DNA of 64,000 nucleotides, from assembly GCF_900099975.1 (NCBI RefSeq), contig NZ_FNEI01000008.1, forward strand, positions 62,001 through 126,000. Reading direction: 5' to 3'. Both the position numbers and the translations under genes were made by a program. Source of the stretch: Arthrobacter cupressi. GTDB taxonomy: Bacteria; Actinomycetota; Actinomycetes; Actinomycetales; Micrococcaceae. Positions 35,212 to 46,008 of the stretch are shown piece after piece (position 1 is the stretch's first letter; each line of letters begins with the position of its first letter). The notes below the pieces were generated by a model, which was given only the letters and a program-made list of their open reading frames with translations, had not been told where the DNA came from and made no database searches.

Positions 35212-37455
35212 ATGGAGGGTCCCGAAATCCAGTTCTCCGAAGCCATCATCGACAACGGCCGCTTCGGCAAGCGTGTCATCCGCTTCGAAACCGGCCGCCT
35301 CGCCAAGCAGGCCGCCGGCGCCGCGATGGTCTACATCGACGACGACACCGCCCTGCTGTCCGCCACCACCGCCGGCAAGTCCCCGCGTGAAGGCTTCGAC
35401 TTCTTCCCGCTGACCGTGGACGTCGAAGAGCGCATGTACGCCGCCGGCCGCATCCCGGGTTCGTTCTTCCGCCGTGAAGGCCGCCCGTCCACCGAGGCCA
35501 TCCTGGCCTGCCGCCTCATGGACCGCCCGCTGCGCCCGGCCTTCGTCAAGGGTCTGCGCAACGAGGTCCAGATCGTCGTCACCGTCCTGGCCATCAACCC
35601 GGACGAGCTCTACGACGTGGTGGCCATCAACGCTTCCTCCATCTCCACCCAGCTCTCCGGCCTGCCGTTCTCCGGCCCGATCGGCGGCGTCCGCGTCGCC
35701 CTCATCGCTGACGAGCAGGGCAGCCAGTGGGTTGCCTTCCCGAAGCACTCCCAGCTTGAGAACGCCGTGTTCGACATGGTGGTTGCCGGCCGCATCGCCG
35801 GTGACGACGTCGCGATCATGATGGTCGAAGCCGAAGCCACGGACAACTCCTGGAACCTCATCAAGGAACAGGGCGCCACCGCCCCCACCGAAGAGGTCGT
35901 GTCCGAAGGCCTCGAGGCCGCCAAGCCGTTCATCAAGGCACTGTGCGAGGCCCAGGCCGACCTGGCTGCCCGCGCCGCCAAGCCCACGGTCGAGTTCCCG
36001 ATCTTCCTGGACTACCAGGACGACGTCTACGCTGCCGTCAAGGCCGCCGCCGAGGACAAGCTCGCGGCCGTCTTCCAGATCGCCGACAAGCAGGAGCGCG
36101 ACAACGCCTCCGACGAGCTCAAGGACGAGGTCCTCGCAGCCCTCGCCGGCGACTTCGAAGGCCGCGAGAAGGAACTCTCCGCAGCGTTCCGCTCCGTCAC
36201 CAAGCAGGTGGTGCGCCAGCGCATCCTCAAGGACCAGGTCCGCATCGACGGCCGTGGCCTGACGGACATCCGCCAGCTCACCGCCGAGGTCGAGGTCCTG
36301 CCCCGCGTGCACGGCTCCGCGATCTTCGAGCGCGGCGAAACCCAGATCATGGGCGTCACCACGCTGAACATGCTCAAGATGGAGCAGCAGATCGACTCCC
36401 TGTCGCCGGAGAAGACCAAGCGCTACATGCACAACTACAACTTCCCGCCGTACTCCACCGGCGAGACCGGCCGCGTCGGCTCCCCGAAGCGCCGCGAAAT
36501 CGGCCACGGCGCCCTCGCCGAGCGCGCCCTGGTTCCGGTGCTGCCCAGCCGCGAGGAATTCCCCTACGCCATCCGCCAGGTGTCCGAGGCCCTCGGCTCC
36601 AACGGTTCGACGTCGATGGGTTCCGTCTGTGCCTCCACCCTGTCGCTGCTCAACGCCGGTGTGCCGCTGAAGGCTCCGGTTGCCGGCATCGCCATGGGCC
36701 TCGTTTCCGACGAGGTCGACGGCCAGACCCGCTACGCCGCCCTGACCGACATCCTGGGCGCCGAAGACGCCTTCGGTGACATGGACTTCAAGGTCGCCGG
36801 TACCTCCGAGTTCGTCACGGCCATCCAGCTGGACACCAAGCTCGACGGCATCCCGGCCTCCGTCCTGGCCGCCGCCCTGAAGCAGGCCCGCGAAGCCCGC
36901 CTGCACATCCTGGACGTCCTGAACGCCGCGATCGACACCCCGGACGAGCTCTCCGAGTTCGCACCGCGCGTCATCGCCGTCAAGATCCCGGTGGACAAGA
37001 TCGGCGAGGTCATCGGTCCCAAGGGCAAGATGATCAACCAGATCCAGGAAGACACCGGCGCCGACATCTCCATCGAGGACGACGGCACGGTCTACATCGG
37101 CGCCACCAACGGTCCGTCTGCCGAAGCAGCACGGTCCGCGATCAACGCCATCGCCAACCCGCAGGTCCCGGAAATCGGTGAGCGCTACCTGGGCACGGTC
37201 GTCAAGACCACCACCTTCGGCGCCTTCGTCTCCCTGACCCCGGGCAAGGACGGCCTGCTGCACATCTCCGAGCTGCGCAAGCTGGCCAACGGCAAGCGCG
37301 TGGACAACGTCGAGGACGTCGTCTCCGTCGGCCAGAAGGTCCAGGTGGAAATCACCAAGATCGATGACCGCGGCAAGCTCTCCCTCGCCCCGGTTGTGGC
37401 CGAGGAAGAAGGCACGGCCGCCGAGGAAGCACCCGCCGGGGAATCCGCCGAATAG
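35212..37455 (+). CDS. pnp: Polyribonucleotide nucleotidyltransferase (PNPase)
   Basis: 747 residues; ATG with a near-ideal GGAGGTGA at 35199-35206. Two RNase PH domains, with [19 protein letters not shown] in the first and [25 protein letters not shown] near 407-431 and [15 protein letters not shown] in the second. A KH domain ([20 protein letters not shown] in part, about 605) and an S1 domain follow. It degrades RNA from the 3' end with phosphate. A perfect terminator follows. The leader of about 200 nt could be an autoregulatory processing target, as in other bacteria. Confidence 0.98.
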   Translation: MEGPEIQFSEAIIDNGRFGKRVIRFETGRLAKQAAGAAMVYIDDDTALLSATTAGKSPREGFDFFPLTVDVEERMYAAGRIPGSFFRREGRPSTEAILACRLMDRPLRPAFVKGLRNEVQIVVTVLAINPDELYDVVAINASSISTQLSGLPFSGPIGGVRVALIADEQGSQWVAFPKHSQLENAVFDMVVAGRIAGDDVAIMMVEAEATDNSWNLIKEQGATAPTEEVVSEGLEAAKPFIKALCEAQADLAARAAKPTVEFPIFLDYQDDVYAAVKAAAEDKLAAVFQIADKQERDNASDELKDEVLAALAGDFEGREKELSAAFRSVTKQVVRQRILKDQVRIDGRGLTDIRQLTAEVEVLPRVHGSAIFERGETQIMGVTTLNMLKMEQQIDSLSPEKTKRYMHNYNFPPYSTGETGRVGSPKRREIGHGALAERALVPVLPSREEFPYAIRQVSEALGSNGSTSMGSVCASTLSLLNAGVPLKAPVAGIAMGLVSDEVDGQTRYAALTDILGAEDAFGDMDFKVAGTSEFVTAIQLDTKLDGIPASVLAAALKQAREARLHILDVLNAAIDTPDELSEFAPRVIAVKIPVDKIGEVIGPKGKMINQIQEDTGADISIEDDGTVYIGATNGPSAEAARSAINAIANPQVPEIGERYLGTVVKTTTFGAFVSLTPGKDGLLHISELRKLANGKRVDNVEDVVSVGQKVQVEITKIDDRGKLSLAPVVAEEEGTAAEEAPAGESAE

Positions 37456-37473
37456 GCACTCCCGGCACAGGCC

Positions 37474-37514
37474 GCGGGGCCGGTGGTACGTCCACCGGCC
37501 CCGCGCCGTTTTTA
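37474..37514 (+). terminator. Intrinsic terminator of pnp
   Basis: Perfect 13-bp stem (gcggggccggtgg/ccaccggccccgc), 5-nt loop TACGT, followed by GCCGTTTTTA. It is the only fully classical rho-independent terminator in the window. Confidence 0.9.
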
Positions 37515-37610
37515 ACCCGGACGCAATATCTCCGGACCCACGCGGAAGCTGCCCCTGCCGCTGCTACCATGGCAGCCAGATCGGGCCCGCCCGCAAACCG
37601 AAAGGCTTTG

Positions 37611-38954
37611 ATGACTGTCGTACCTCTCCCGCTTGAGCAGACCCTGCCCGGAGGCGAACTGATCCACGGCGCCGAGGGCGGCTCCGTCGTCCGGCGCTCG
37701 GTGCTGCCCGGCGGGGTGCGGGTACTGACCGAGGCCATGCCCGGGCAGCGCTCGGCCACCATCGGCTTCTGGGTGGGCGTGGGGTCCCGCGACGAGGCCG
37801 AAGGGCAGCACGGCTCCACCCACTTCCTGGAACACCTGCTGTTCAAGGGAACCAAGCGGCGCACGGCCCTGGAGATCGCCTCGGCCTTCGACGAAGTGGG
37901 CGGCGAATCCAACGCGGCCACTGCCAAGGAAAGCACCTGCTACTTCGCCCGGGTCCTCGACTCGGACCTGCCCATGGCCATCGACGTCATCGCGGACATG
38001 ATCACCGGCGCCGTCCTGGACCCGGCAGAGCTGGAGCAGGAACGCGACGTCATCCTCGAGGAAATCGCCATGGACAGCGACGACCCCACCGACGTCGCCC
38101 ACGAAAAATTCGTCGCCGCCGTGCTCGGCGTGCACCCCCTGGGCCGGCCGATCGGCGGGACCCCGGCCGCCATCAAGGGCGTGTCCCGGGACTCGGTCTG
38201 GGAACACTACCGGCGCTACTACCGTCCCGACGAACTGGTCATCACCGCCGCCGGCGGGCTGGACCACGACGTCGTCTGCCGGCTCGTGACCGAGGCGCTG
38301 CGGGCCGCCGGGTGGGAACTGCAGGAAGGCGCCGCGCCGGTGGAACGCCGCTCCACCGAACGGGCGTCGATCACCGGAACCGCCGGACTGCATGTGGTTA
38401 AGCGACCGGTGGAGCAGGCCAACATCATCATGGGCTGCCCCTCCCTGGTGGCCACCGACGAGCGGCGCTTCGTGATGAGCGTCCTGAACGCCGTGCTGGG
38501 CGGGGGCATGTCCTCGCGGCTCTTCCAGGAGATCCGGGAGAAGCGCGGCCTCGTGTACTCCACGTACTCCTTTGCCTCCTCCTACGCCGACGCCGGCTAT
38601 TTCGGCATGTACGCAGGCTGCACGCCGTCGAAGGTCAAGCAGGTCCTGGAACTGCTGGGCGCCGAGCTGGACAAGCTCGCCGCCCACGGCATCACCGACG
38701 AAGAACTCAGCAAGGCCGTGGGCCAGCTGAGCGGCGGGATCGTCCTGGCCCTGGAGGACACCGGTTCGCGGATGTCACGACTGGGCCGGGCCGAGCTGGT
38801 GTCCGGCGAGTTCCAGGACATTGACGAGACCCTGAGCAGGATCAAGGCCGTCACCGCCGCCGAGGTCCAGGACCTGGCCCGTGAGCTCGCCGCCTCGCCG
38901 CGCACCGTCACCGTGGTGGGGCCTTTCGAGGAAAGCGAAACCTTCGGCCTCTGA
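37611..38954 (+). CDS. M16 family zinc peptidase (PepR/YmxG type)
   Basis: 447 residues from the ATG at 37611, with AAAGG upstream; an ATG at 37569 is in frame but poorly placed. The inverted zinc motif is HFLEH near 69-73 with the distal glutamates in the following helix. GLVYSTYSFASSYADAGYFG near 309-328 is the arginine/tyrosine-side motif of the second half. It cleaves peptides in the cytosol; pnp-pepR adjacency is a long-conserved order. A TACCAT -10 box lies at 37565-37570. Confidence 0.93.
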   Translation: MTVVPLPLEQTLPGGELIHGAEGGSVVRRSVLPGGVRVLTEAMPGQRSATIGFWVGVGSRDEAEGQHGSTHFLEHLLFKGTKRRTALEIASAFDEVGGESNAATAKESTCYFARVLDSDLPMAIDVIADMITGAVLDPAELEQERDVILEEIAMDSDDPTDVAHEKFVAAVLGVHPLGRPIGGTPAAIKGVSRDSVWEHYRRYYRPDELVITAAGGLDHDVVCRLVTEALRAAGWELQEGAAPVERRSTERASITGTAGLHVVKRPVEQANIIMGCPSLVATDERRFVMSVLNAVLGGGMSSRLFQEIREKRGLVYSTYSFASSYADAGYFGMYAGCTPSKVKQVLELLGAELDKLAAHGITDEELSKAVGQLSGGIVLALEDTGSRMSRLGRAELVSGEFQDIDETLSRIKAVTAAEVQDLARELAASPRTVTVVGPFEESETFGL

Positions 38955-39034
38955 GCCTGTGCTCCGGCGCACACGTCCGTCCCGGAACGGTGGACATGTC
39001 CGCCGGGCAGGCAGAAGATGGGGCCGGAGGCATC

Positions 39035-39496
39035 ATGCGCGATCAGCGGCACGTGTCCGCGGCTGAATCCCTGGAGGCGTTCCTCGGCCGGTGGCGGGGG
39101 AGCGCGGAGCTGGCTGCGTCACCGGCGGGTCCTGCCCGCACGGTCGAGGCCGAGCTCGTCTTCACCAAGGCTGCCGGGGGCCACGCCGTCGTACAGAGCT
39201 ACCGGCACCTGGAAGCCGACGGCTCGCACTTCGAAGGACACGGCGTGTTCACGGTGGACCCGGACCACGGTGACACCCTCTGGTACTACGTGGACAGCAT
39301 CGGCAAACCGCCCGAAGCCCCCGCCCGCGGCCACTGGCACGGGGGCACGCTCACCCTGGAGCGGCACAGCCCGCGCGGCACCTCACGCCACAGCTTCCGG
39401 CTCGACGGCGCGGAACTGGTCCACAGCGGCAGCCTCCGCATGGGGACCGCGCCGGAGTTTACCCGGTTCCTGCACGCCCGCTTCCGGAAGGCGTGA
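39035..39496 (+). CDS. DUF1579-like protein
   Basis: 153 residues from the ATG at 39035, with GGAGG and a 4-nt spacer; an in-frame upstream ATG at 38990 lacks one. SLEAFLGRWRGSAEL, GGHAVVQSYRHLEADGSHFEGHGVF and DTLWYYVDSIG fit the lipocalin-like DUF1579 family; ligand unknown. The next gene, moaD, is convergent 6 bp away. Confidence 0.78.
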   Translation: MRDQRHVSAAESLEAFLGRWRGSAELAASPAGPARTVEAELVFTKAAGGHAVVQSYRHLEADGSHFEGHGVFTVDPDHGDTLWYYVDSIGKPPEAPARGHWHGGTLTLERHSPRGTSRHSFRLDGAELVHSGSLRMGTAPEFTRFLHARFRKA

Positions 39497-39502
39497 GGAA
39501 GA

Positions 39503-39769
39503 CTATCCGCCCGCGAACGGCGGGAGGACGTCGACGACGTCGTCAGCACCCAGCGGTGCCGAACGGTCGCGGACGGCGACTTCGTTGCGCAGGAAGCTGC
39601 TGCGGGCGATGATCCGCTCCAGCGGAGGCGTCCCGGCCGGGGGTACAGCGCGTTCGACGGCGAGCAGCGCCTCGAGCAATTCGGTCAGGCTGCTGCCTGC
39701 GGGCAGGTGGTGGTGTTCTTCTTCGACGCCGGCCGCGGAACGTGCGGCAGCGAAGTAGCGTACGAGCAA
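39503..39769 (-). CDS. moaD: MoaD/ThiS family sulfur carrier
   Basis: 88 residues with the ubiquitin-like fold: MLVRYFAAARSAAGVEEE at the start and DVVDVLPPFAGG at the end. The terminal Gly-Gly is the site of thiocarboxylation. It is the small subunit of molybdopterin synthase, paired with MoaE encoded 7.3 kb away in the same cofactor island. It follows moaA on the minus strand 6 bp away. Confidence 0.93.
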   Translation of the reverse strand: MLVRYFAAARSAAGVEEEHHHLPAGSSLTELLEALLAVERAVPPAGTPPLERIIARSSFLRNEVAVRDRSAPLGADDVVDVLPPFAGG

Positions 39770-39775
39770 GGTAGT

Positions 39776-40903
39776 TCAGCCTCCGATGGCGCTCATGCTG
39801 CGGTCGGGCTGGACGAAGTCCGGTGCGCCCAGACCTGTGTGGTCCATGCCGTGTGCCTTGGGTTTGATCCACATGGCGTCCTGCCAACGGGCGGCGAGTT
39901 CCCCGTCATCGGCGCCCTGGCGGAGCAGGCCCAGCAGGTCGAATTCCTCGTGCGAGAACAGGCAGCTCATGATCTTGCCTTCCGCGGTGATCCTGGTGCG
40001 CCGGCAGTCGGCGCAGAACGGCTCCGTCACGGAGGCGATGATCCCCACGGTCCCCAGCACGGGACCGGTGGGCCCGGCGGTGGCGGCGTCCCGGCGTCGT
40101 ACTTCAAAGCGTTCGGCTGGCGCACCGTCGCGTTCGCGGGGGTCAGGGCCGAGCACGAAGTCGCGGGAAAGGAGCTCGCGGATTTCCGCGGCCGTGATCA
40201 TGTTCCGCCGGGTCCAGCCGTGGTCGGCGTCCAGCGGCATCTGTTCGATGAAGCGCAGCTCGTAGCCGCGCTCCAGTGCCCAGGCCAGCAGGCCGGGCGC
40301 TTCGGCGTCGTTGATCCCGCGCATCAGCACCGCGTTGAGCTTGACCGGCCCCAGCCCGGCCTCCCACGCAGCCTCGACGCCGGCGAGCACCTTGTCCAGG
40401 AACGGGCGGCGGGTCAGCTGGGCGAACGTTTCCTCGTGCAGGGAATCCAGGGACACGTTGATCCGGCTCAGGCCCGCGGCCTTAAGGGCGGCTGCCTTCT
40501 TGTCCAGTCCGACGCCGTTGGTGGTCATCGAGATCGGCAGTTCCGGGTGCTCGGCGCGCAGGGCTGCGATGATGTCCACCAGATCGGCCCGGACCAGCGG
40601 CTCGCCGCCGGTGAGCCGCAGTTCACGCACACCGAGCCCGCGCACGCCCACCCGCACGATCCGGACGATCTCCTCCGCGGTCATCACTGCCTGCTTGGAC
40701 AGCCATTCCAGGCCTTCGGCCGGCATGCAGTAGGTACAGCGGAGATTGCACTTGTCCGTCAGCGACAGCCGCATGTCCGTGGCCCGCCGCCCGTGGACGT
40801 CAAACAAACCTGCCGGAATGCCTTTAGGGCGCGGCGGGGGTACGGCGCCATTGCCGGCGTCCCCGTCCGCGCGCACCAGCGGCATTCCCAGTCCAATACT
40901 CAT
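39776..40903 (-). CDS. moaA: GTP 3',8-cyclase MoaA
   Basis: 375 residues. Radical SAM motif CNLRCTYC near 52-59, GGEPLVRADL near 97, the second cluster cysteines CADCRRTRIT with the third in IMSCLFSHEEFDLL (about 305-330), and the terminal Gly-Gly (SAIGG). It starts molybdopterin synthesis by making 3',8-cyclo-GTP. It begins the minus-strand moaA-moaD unit, divergent from the response-regulator gene. A TAGCCT element 6 nt before the ATG implies a leaderless message. Confidence 0.96.
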   Translation of the reverse strand: MSIGLGMPLVRADGDAGNGAVPPPRPKGIPAGLFDVHGRRATDMRLSLTDKCNLRCTYCMPAEGLEWLSKQAVMTAEEIVRIVRVGVRGLGVRELRLTGGEPLVRADLVDIIAALRAEHPELPISMTTNGVGLDKKAAALKAAGLSRINVSLDSLHEETFAQLTRRPFLDKVLAGVEAAWEAGLGPVKLNAVLMRGINDAEAPGLLAWALERGYELRFIEQMPLDADHGWTRRNMITAAEIRELLSRDFVLGPDPRERDGAPAERFEVRRRDAATAGPTGPVLGTVGIIASVTEPFCADCRRTRITAEGKIMSCLFSHEEFDLLGLLRQGADDGELAARWQDAMWIKPKAHGMDHTGLGAPDFVQPDRSMSAIGG

Positions 40904-40909
40904 GTTTTC

Positions 40910-40915
40910 AGGCTA
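40910..40915 (-). promoter_or_regulatory. -10 element of moaA, leaderless
   Basis: TAGCCT on the minus strand followed by exactly 6 nt and the ATG at 40903. Confidence 0.5.
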
Positions 40916-40971
40916 CGCCAAGTGACCCGGAACCTCCCCACCGGATGGTGTCGCATTTCACTCCAGGCGTC

Positions 40972-40999
40972 ACGGAATGCCGGGTTCTTACGGAATACC
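40972..40999. repeat. Direct repeat in the moaA/response-regulator intergenic region
   Basis: ACGGAATRCC occurs at 40972-40981 and 40990-40999, 18 bp apart. This is a candidate binding site for the response regulator encoded next to it, but not a recognised motif. Confidence 0.35.
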
Positions 41000-41051
41000 A
41001 ACGGATCGCTCCCCGGGCGCCCGGAACGGTTACGCGCGCGGGGCACAAATC

Positions 41052-41057
41052 TATGCT
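41052..41057 (+). promoter_or_regulatory. -10 element of the response-regulator gene, leaderless
   Basis: TATGCT followed by exactly 6 nt and the GTG at 41064; the GGGAGG in between abuts the start codon, too close to act as a Shine-Dalgarno site. Confidence 0.5.
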
Positions 41058-41063
41058 GGGAGG

Positions 41064-41850
<787 letters not shown>

Positions 41851-41864
<14 letters not shown>

Positions 41865-43068
41865 GCTGCTGACCATCCTGGCCTGGGTCCTGCTCTGGGC
41901 CGCGGCCATCGGCACCCTGACGATCCTGCTGCTGCGTTACTTGCGCCGTGCCTCCATCCTGGTGCAGATCTGCCTGGTCATCCTGGCCACCGTGGCCGTG
42001 CTCGTGGCCGGCATGGTCAGCGCCTTTAACGCCATGTTCATCTCCGCCCGGGACCTGGAAGTCATGTGGTACATCCTCGCGGTGGCCTCCGCCGTCGCGC
42101 TCGGCATCGCCCTGGTCCTCGGCGCTGGAGTGTCGCGCAACGCGTCCCGGCTGGTCGCCGCCGCCCGGCAACTCGGCGGGGGAGAGCCGGGCGGACGGCC
42201 CGGCGCAGGAGCGCCTGGCCGCGGCCTCCCCGCGATGAACTCGGAACTGGCCCGGCTGGCCCGGGAACTTGAGCAGAGCAGCGTAAGGCTCGAGGAGTCC
42301 CGGCAGCGGGAGGCCGCCGTCGAGAACGCCCGCCGGGAACTGGTCTCCTGGATCTCCCACGACCTCCGCACACCCTTGGCCGGCATGCGGGCCATGGCCG
42401 AAGCGCTGGAGGACGGCATGGCCCAGGACCCCTCCGCCTACCACCGCAAAATCATTAGCCACAGCGAGCAGATGGCCGCCATGGTCAACGACCTCCTGGA
42501 ACTCTCCCGGATCCAGGCCGGAACCCTGCGGCTACGGGCCGAGGAACTCGATCTGTACGACCTCCTCAGCGATGCCATCGCAGACCTTGCGCCGCTGGCG
42601 GCGCGGCGCGGAATTACGCTCGACGGCGGCGGCGTCGCCCATTGCAGCGCCGTCGCCGACGGGCCCAGCCTCGGCAGGGCGGTGCGGAACATCCTGCACA
42701 ACGCGGTCATCTACAGCCGGCCGGACAGCACGGTCCGCATCGCGGCCTCCGCGGACGGACCGGACCTCGTGGTCACGGTCCAGGACAGCTGCGGCGGTAT
42801 CGCCGAGGAGGACTTGCCGCACGTTTTCGAAACCGGCTGGCAGAAAGATCCCGCGCGCGGCCGGAACGACGGCGGTACGGAAGCGGGCGGTTCGCGTTTC
42901 AGCGGTGCGGGGGTCGGCTTGAGCATGGTCGCCGGCATCGTGAAAGCCCACGGCGGCACCGTCTCCGCGGAGAACCGCGGGGACGGGTGCTGTTTCGAGC
43001 TGCGCCTGCCGGCCGGAACCGGACCTGCGGCCGCAGCCCGAGCAATACCCAGGAAGGACATGCCATGA
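41851..43068 (+). CDS. Sensor histidine kinase
   Basis: 405 residues; GTG start. Three hydrophobic segments in the first 95 residues (LLTILAWVLLWAAAIGTLTI; LVQICLVILATVAVLVAGMV; MWYILAVASAVALGIALVL) with almost no extracytoplasmic loop, so it may sense within the membrane or through a partner. A coiled region precedes the H box SWISHDLRTPLAGM near 165. The N box is RNILHNAVIYS; G boxes DSCGGIAEED and GAGVGLSMVAGIVKAHGG. Its stop codon overlaps the molybdoenzyme start by 4 bp. Confidence 0.93.
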
Positions 43069-44684
43069 TCCCCGCACCCCGCCTCTCGGAACGCGCCGCC
43101 GCGGCACGCACCCGCTGGTCCGCAGCGGCCGGGGTGGTCGCGGTGGGATCCGGCGTGGCTCTCGGTGAACTGCTCGCCGCCCTGCTGAGCCCCGGGGTAT
43201 CACCCGTCACCGCCCTGGGCGGCGCCGTGATCGACGTTGTCCCGCCCGCGGTCAAGGACCTCGCCGTTGCCTGGTTCGGCACCGCGGACAAGGCCGTGCT
43301 GATTGCCTCCATCGGCCTGGTCACCCTGGTGCTCGCCGCCGTCGCCGGTATCCTCGAGGACCGCAGGCCCGGGGCCGGGCTGGTCCTCGCCGGGCTGGCG
43401 GGCGCCGCGGGACTGGCGGCCGTGGTGACCCGTGCCCAGGCGGCCCAGCTCGCCGCGCTCGCCCCGGTGGGCGCAGCCATGCTGGCCATCGGACTGCTGC
43501 GCGTCCTCAGCAGGCGGCTCGCCCTGTGGAACCCCGTGGACGCCGCCCGGCCGTCCGGCACGCCCGGCGATTCCAAGACGCCCCGCGATTCCCGGACGCC
43601 GGGGGAGGCCGCGCCCCTGGCCCGCCGCGGCTTCCTGCAGGCCCTTGGGCTCGGAGCGGCGGGTGCCGCCGTCGCCGGAGCCGTGACGGCCGTCGTCCGC
43701 CGCGCCGGCAGCCTCGCGGACACCGCCCGTAGTGCCCTGGCCCTGCCGGCCCCCAAAACGACCGCTCAGGCCATCCCCGCCGGCGCAGCGCTCGACGTTG
43801 CCGGGATATCGCCCCTTGTCACCCCGAATCCGGACTTCTACCGGATCGACACCGCACTGATCGTGCCAACCCTCAGCCCGGAGGACTGGACACTCAAGGT
43901 GACCGGCCTCGTGGAACGCGAAGTCGAACTCAACTTTGCGGAATTGCTCGCCAAACCGATGACAGCCCGCCACGTCACGATCGCCTGCGTCTCCAACGAG
44001 GTGGGCGGAGACCTGATCGGCAACGCCCTCTGGCTCGGCTGGCCGGTCCGGGAACTCCTGGCGATGGCCGGCCCCAGGGACGGCGCGGACATGGTGCTGT
44101 CCGTCAGCAGTGACGGCTGGACCGCCGGCACACCACTGGAGGCCCTCACCGACGGACGGGATGCGCTGCTCGCCGTCGGCATGAACGGCGAACCCCTGCC
44201 CCTGGAACACGGCTTCCCGGTGCGGATGATCGTGCCCGGCCTGTACGGCTACGTGTCTGCCACCAAGTGGCTCACCGAGCTGAAGGTCACCCGCTTCGCC
44301 GACGACGCCGGCTACTGGACCCCGCGTGGCTGGAGCGCCCTCGGACCCATCAAGACCCAGTCCCGCATCGATGTCCCGCGGCCAGGGGCAACGGTCACGC
44401 CCGGAAGGGTGCAGTTCGGCGGCGTCGCCTGGGCCCAGCACCGCGGAATCGCCAAGGTGGAACTGCGGGTGGACCGCGGACCATGGCAGCAGGCGGACCT
44501 GGCACCGGGAATTTCCAAGGACACCTGGGTGCAATGGCGGAGCGGCCTCGACCTGGGTCCCGGGCAGCACGAGATCCAGGTCCGGGCCACCGACTCCGGA
44601 GGCACCCCGCAGCCCGAACAACGAACGCCGCCGGCCCCCGACGGCGCCACCGGCTACCACACCGTAACGGTCACAGCCGGCTGA
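43065..44684 (+). CDS. Membrane-anchored molybdopterin-dependent oxidoreductase (sulfite oxidase family)
   Basis: 539 residues. Four hydrophobic helices (about 18-42, 77-97, 103-122, 128-148) precede a twin-arginine-like motif RRGFLQ (187-192) and a fifth helix. The SUOX-type domain follows, with the molybdenum-ligand cysteine in HVTIACVSNEVGGDLIGN (Cys near 308) and GFPVRMIVPGLYGYVSATKW. A C-terminal Mo-co dimerisation domain (RIDVPRPGATVTPGRV onward) ends it. The active domain should lie outside the cell. The arrangement matches polytopic actinobacterial proteins reported to use Sec and Tat in succession. Reaction unknown. Confidence 0.9.
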   Translation: MIPAPRLSERAAAARTRWSAAAGVVAVGSGVALGELLAALLSPGVSPVTALGGAVIDVVPPAVKDLAVAWFGTADKAVLIASIGLVTLVLAAVAGILEDRRPGAGLVLAGLAGAAGLAAVVTRAQAAQLAALAPVGAAMLAIGLLRVLSRRLALWNPVDAARPSGTPGDSKTPRDSRTPGEAAPLARRGFLQALGLGAAGAAVAGAVTAVVRRAGSLADTARSALALPAPKTTAQAIPAGAALDVAGISPLVTPNPDFYRIDTALIVPTLSPEDWTLKVTGLVEREVELNFAELLAKPMTARHVTIACVSNEVGGDLIGNALWLGWPVRELLAMAGPRDGADMVLSVSSDGWTAGTPLEALTDGRDALLAVGMNGEPLPLEHGFPVRMIVPGLYGYVSATKWLTELKVTRFADDAGYWTPRGWSALGPIKTQSRIDVPRPGATVTPGRVQFGGVAWAQHRGIAKVELRVDRGPWQQADLAPGISKDTWVQWRSGLDLGPGQHEIQVRATDSGGTPQPEQRTPPAPDGATGYHTVTVTAG

Positions 44685-44751
44685 CACCGCGGGACGGATG
44701 CCTTGATCCCGTAGGCTGGCAGCACTGCCCGTCCAACCCCGGAGGTACCCC

Positions 44752-46008
44752 GTGCCCAGATCCGTCGCCGAACACGCCGACGCCGTCCGCGGCCTCCTCG
44801 CCGGGCTGCCCGCGGCAAAGGGCAGCGAAATCCTCCCGCTGATGGAGGCGCTCGGCCGGGCGCTCGCCGTCGACGTCCTGGCGCCCGGGCACCTGCCACC
44901 CTTCGCGAACTCCCAGATGGATGGCTACGCGGTCCGCTCCCTCGATTTCCCGCACGGCGGCAGGGGTTCCGACGACGGCGGATCCGACGACGGCGGTCCC
45001 GGAGCCGGCGTCGCGCGGTTGCGGGTCGTCGCCCCCATCCCCGCCGGCGTGGCACCTCAGGAACTGCTCCCGGGCACGACCGCCCCGATCATGACCGGTG
45101 CGATGATGCCCGCCGGGGCGGACGCCGTCGTGCCCATTGAGCGGGCGGTGCCGGACAGCTTCCCAAAGCCCGGCACGGACGCGATCGTCGAGCTTCCCCC
45201 GACGGCGGCGCGCACTTTTGTCCGTGCGGCCGGCAGCGACATCGCCGCCGGGACCCGCGCGCTCGCCGCCGGGACCAGCCTCGGACCGGGGCAGCTCGGC
45301 CTGCTCGCCGCCCTCGGGATCACCGACGTGGAGGTCCGCAGGCCGCTGCACGCGCTCCTGGTGACCACCGGGGACGAAGTCGTGGAACCCGGCCGTCCGC
45401 TGCCGCCGGGCAAGATCCACGACGCCAACGGAACCCTGCTCGAAGCTGCGATGCGCCAGGCCGGGTTGCTGGTCACGCGCACCGCCATCTCCTCCGACGA
45501 CCCCGCCGCGCTGCTCGCGCTTCTGCGCGGCCGGGAGCCCGGCACGGACTTGATCGTGACCACCGGCGGCGTCAGCAAGGGAGCCTACGAGGTGGTGCGG
45601 CAGGCGATGGCCGGGCAGCCGGTGGAATTCCTGTCCGTGGCGATGCAGCCAGGCGGGCCGCAAGGCATCGGAACCTTCGACGGCGTCCCGTTCCTCGGCT
45701 TCCCGGGCAACCCGGTCAGCTGCCTGGTGTCCTTCGAGATGTTCCTGCGGCCGGCACTCACCACCGTCCTGGGCACGCCGGCGTCCCGGCCCGCGCCCCG
45801 CGCCCGGCTGACCGAACGCCTCAGCTCGCCCGCGGGCAAGCACCAACTGCGCAGGGCACGGCTGCTCCCGGACGGCCGGGTCAGACTGGAGGGCGGCCCG
45901 GAATCGCACCTGGTCCACGCCCTGGCCAACGCCAACGCCCTGGTCCACGTCCCCGTCGGCGTCACGGAACTCGAAGCCGGCGCGGAAGTGGAAGTATGGA
46001 TGTTGTGA
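44752..46008 (+). CDS. moeA: Molybdopterin molybdotransferase MoeA
   Basis: 418 residues; GTG with GGAGGT upstream. [15 protein letters not shown] near 47-61, [17 protein letters not shown] near 112-128, and [18 protein letters not shown] near 271 are MoeA signatures. It inserts molybdate into adenylylated molybdopterin. It begins the moeA-moaC-mogA-moaE run, and overlaps moaC. A Gly/Asp-rich insertion ([18 protein letters not shown], about 67-85) follows the first motif. Confidence 0.95.
   Translation: MPRSVAEHADAVRGLLAGLPAAKGSEILPLMEALGRALAVDVLAPGHLPPFANSQMDGYAVRSLDFPHGGRGSDDGGSDDGGPGAGVARLRVVAPIPAGVAPQELLPGTTAPIMTGAMMPAGADAVVPIERAVPDSFPKPGTDAIVELPPTAARTFVRAAGSDIAAGTRALAAGTSLGPGQLGLLAALGITDVEVRRPLHALLVTTGDEVVEPGRPLPPGKIHDANGTLLEAAMRQAGLLVTRTAISSDDPAALLALLRGREPGTDLIVTTGGVSKGAYEVVRQAMAGQPVEFLSVAMQPGGPQGIGTFDGVPFLGFPGNPVSCLVSFEMFLRPALTTVLGTPASRPAPRARLTERLSSPAGKHQLRRARLLPDGRVRLEGGPESHLVHALANANALVHVPVGVTELEAGAEVEVWML

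Noticed and set aside
35209..37263. 684-codon minus-strand open frame opposite pnp
   Set aside because: Same artefact; pnp on the plus strand has complete RNase PH, KH and S1 motifs.
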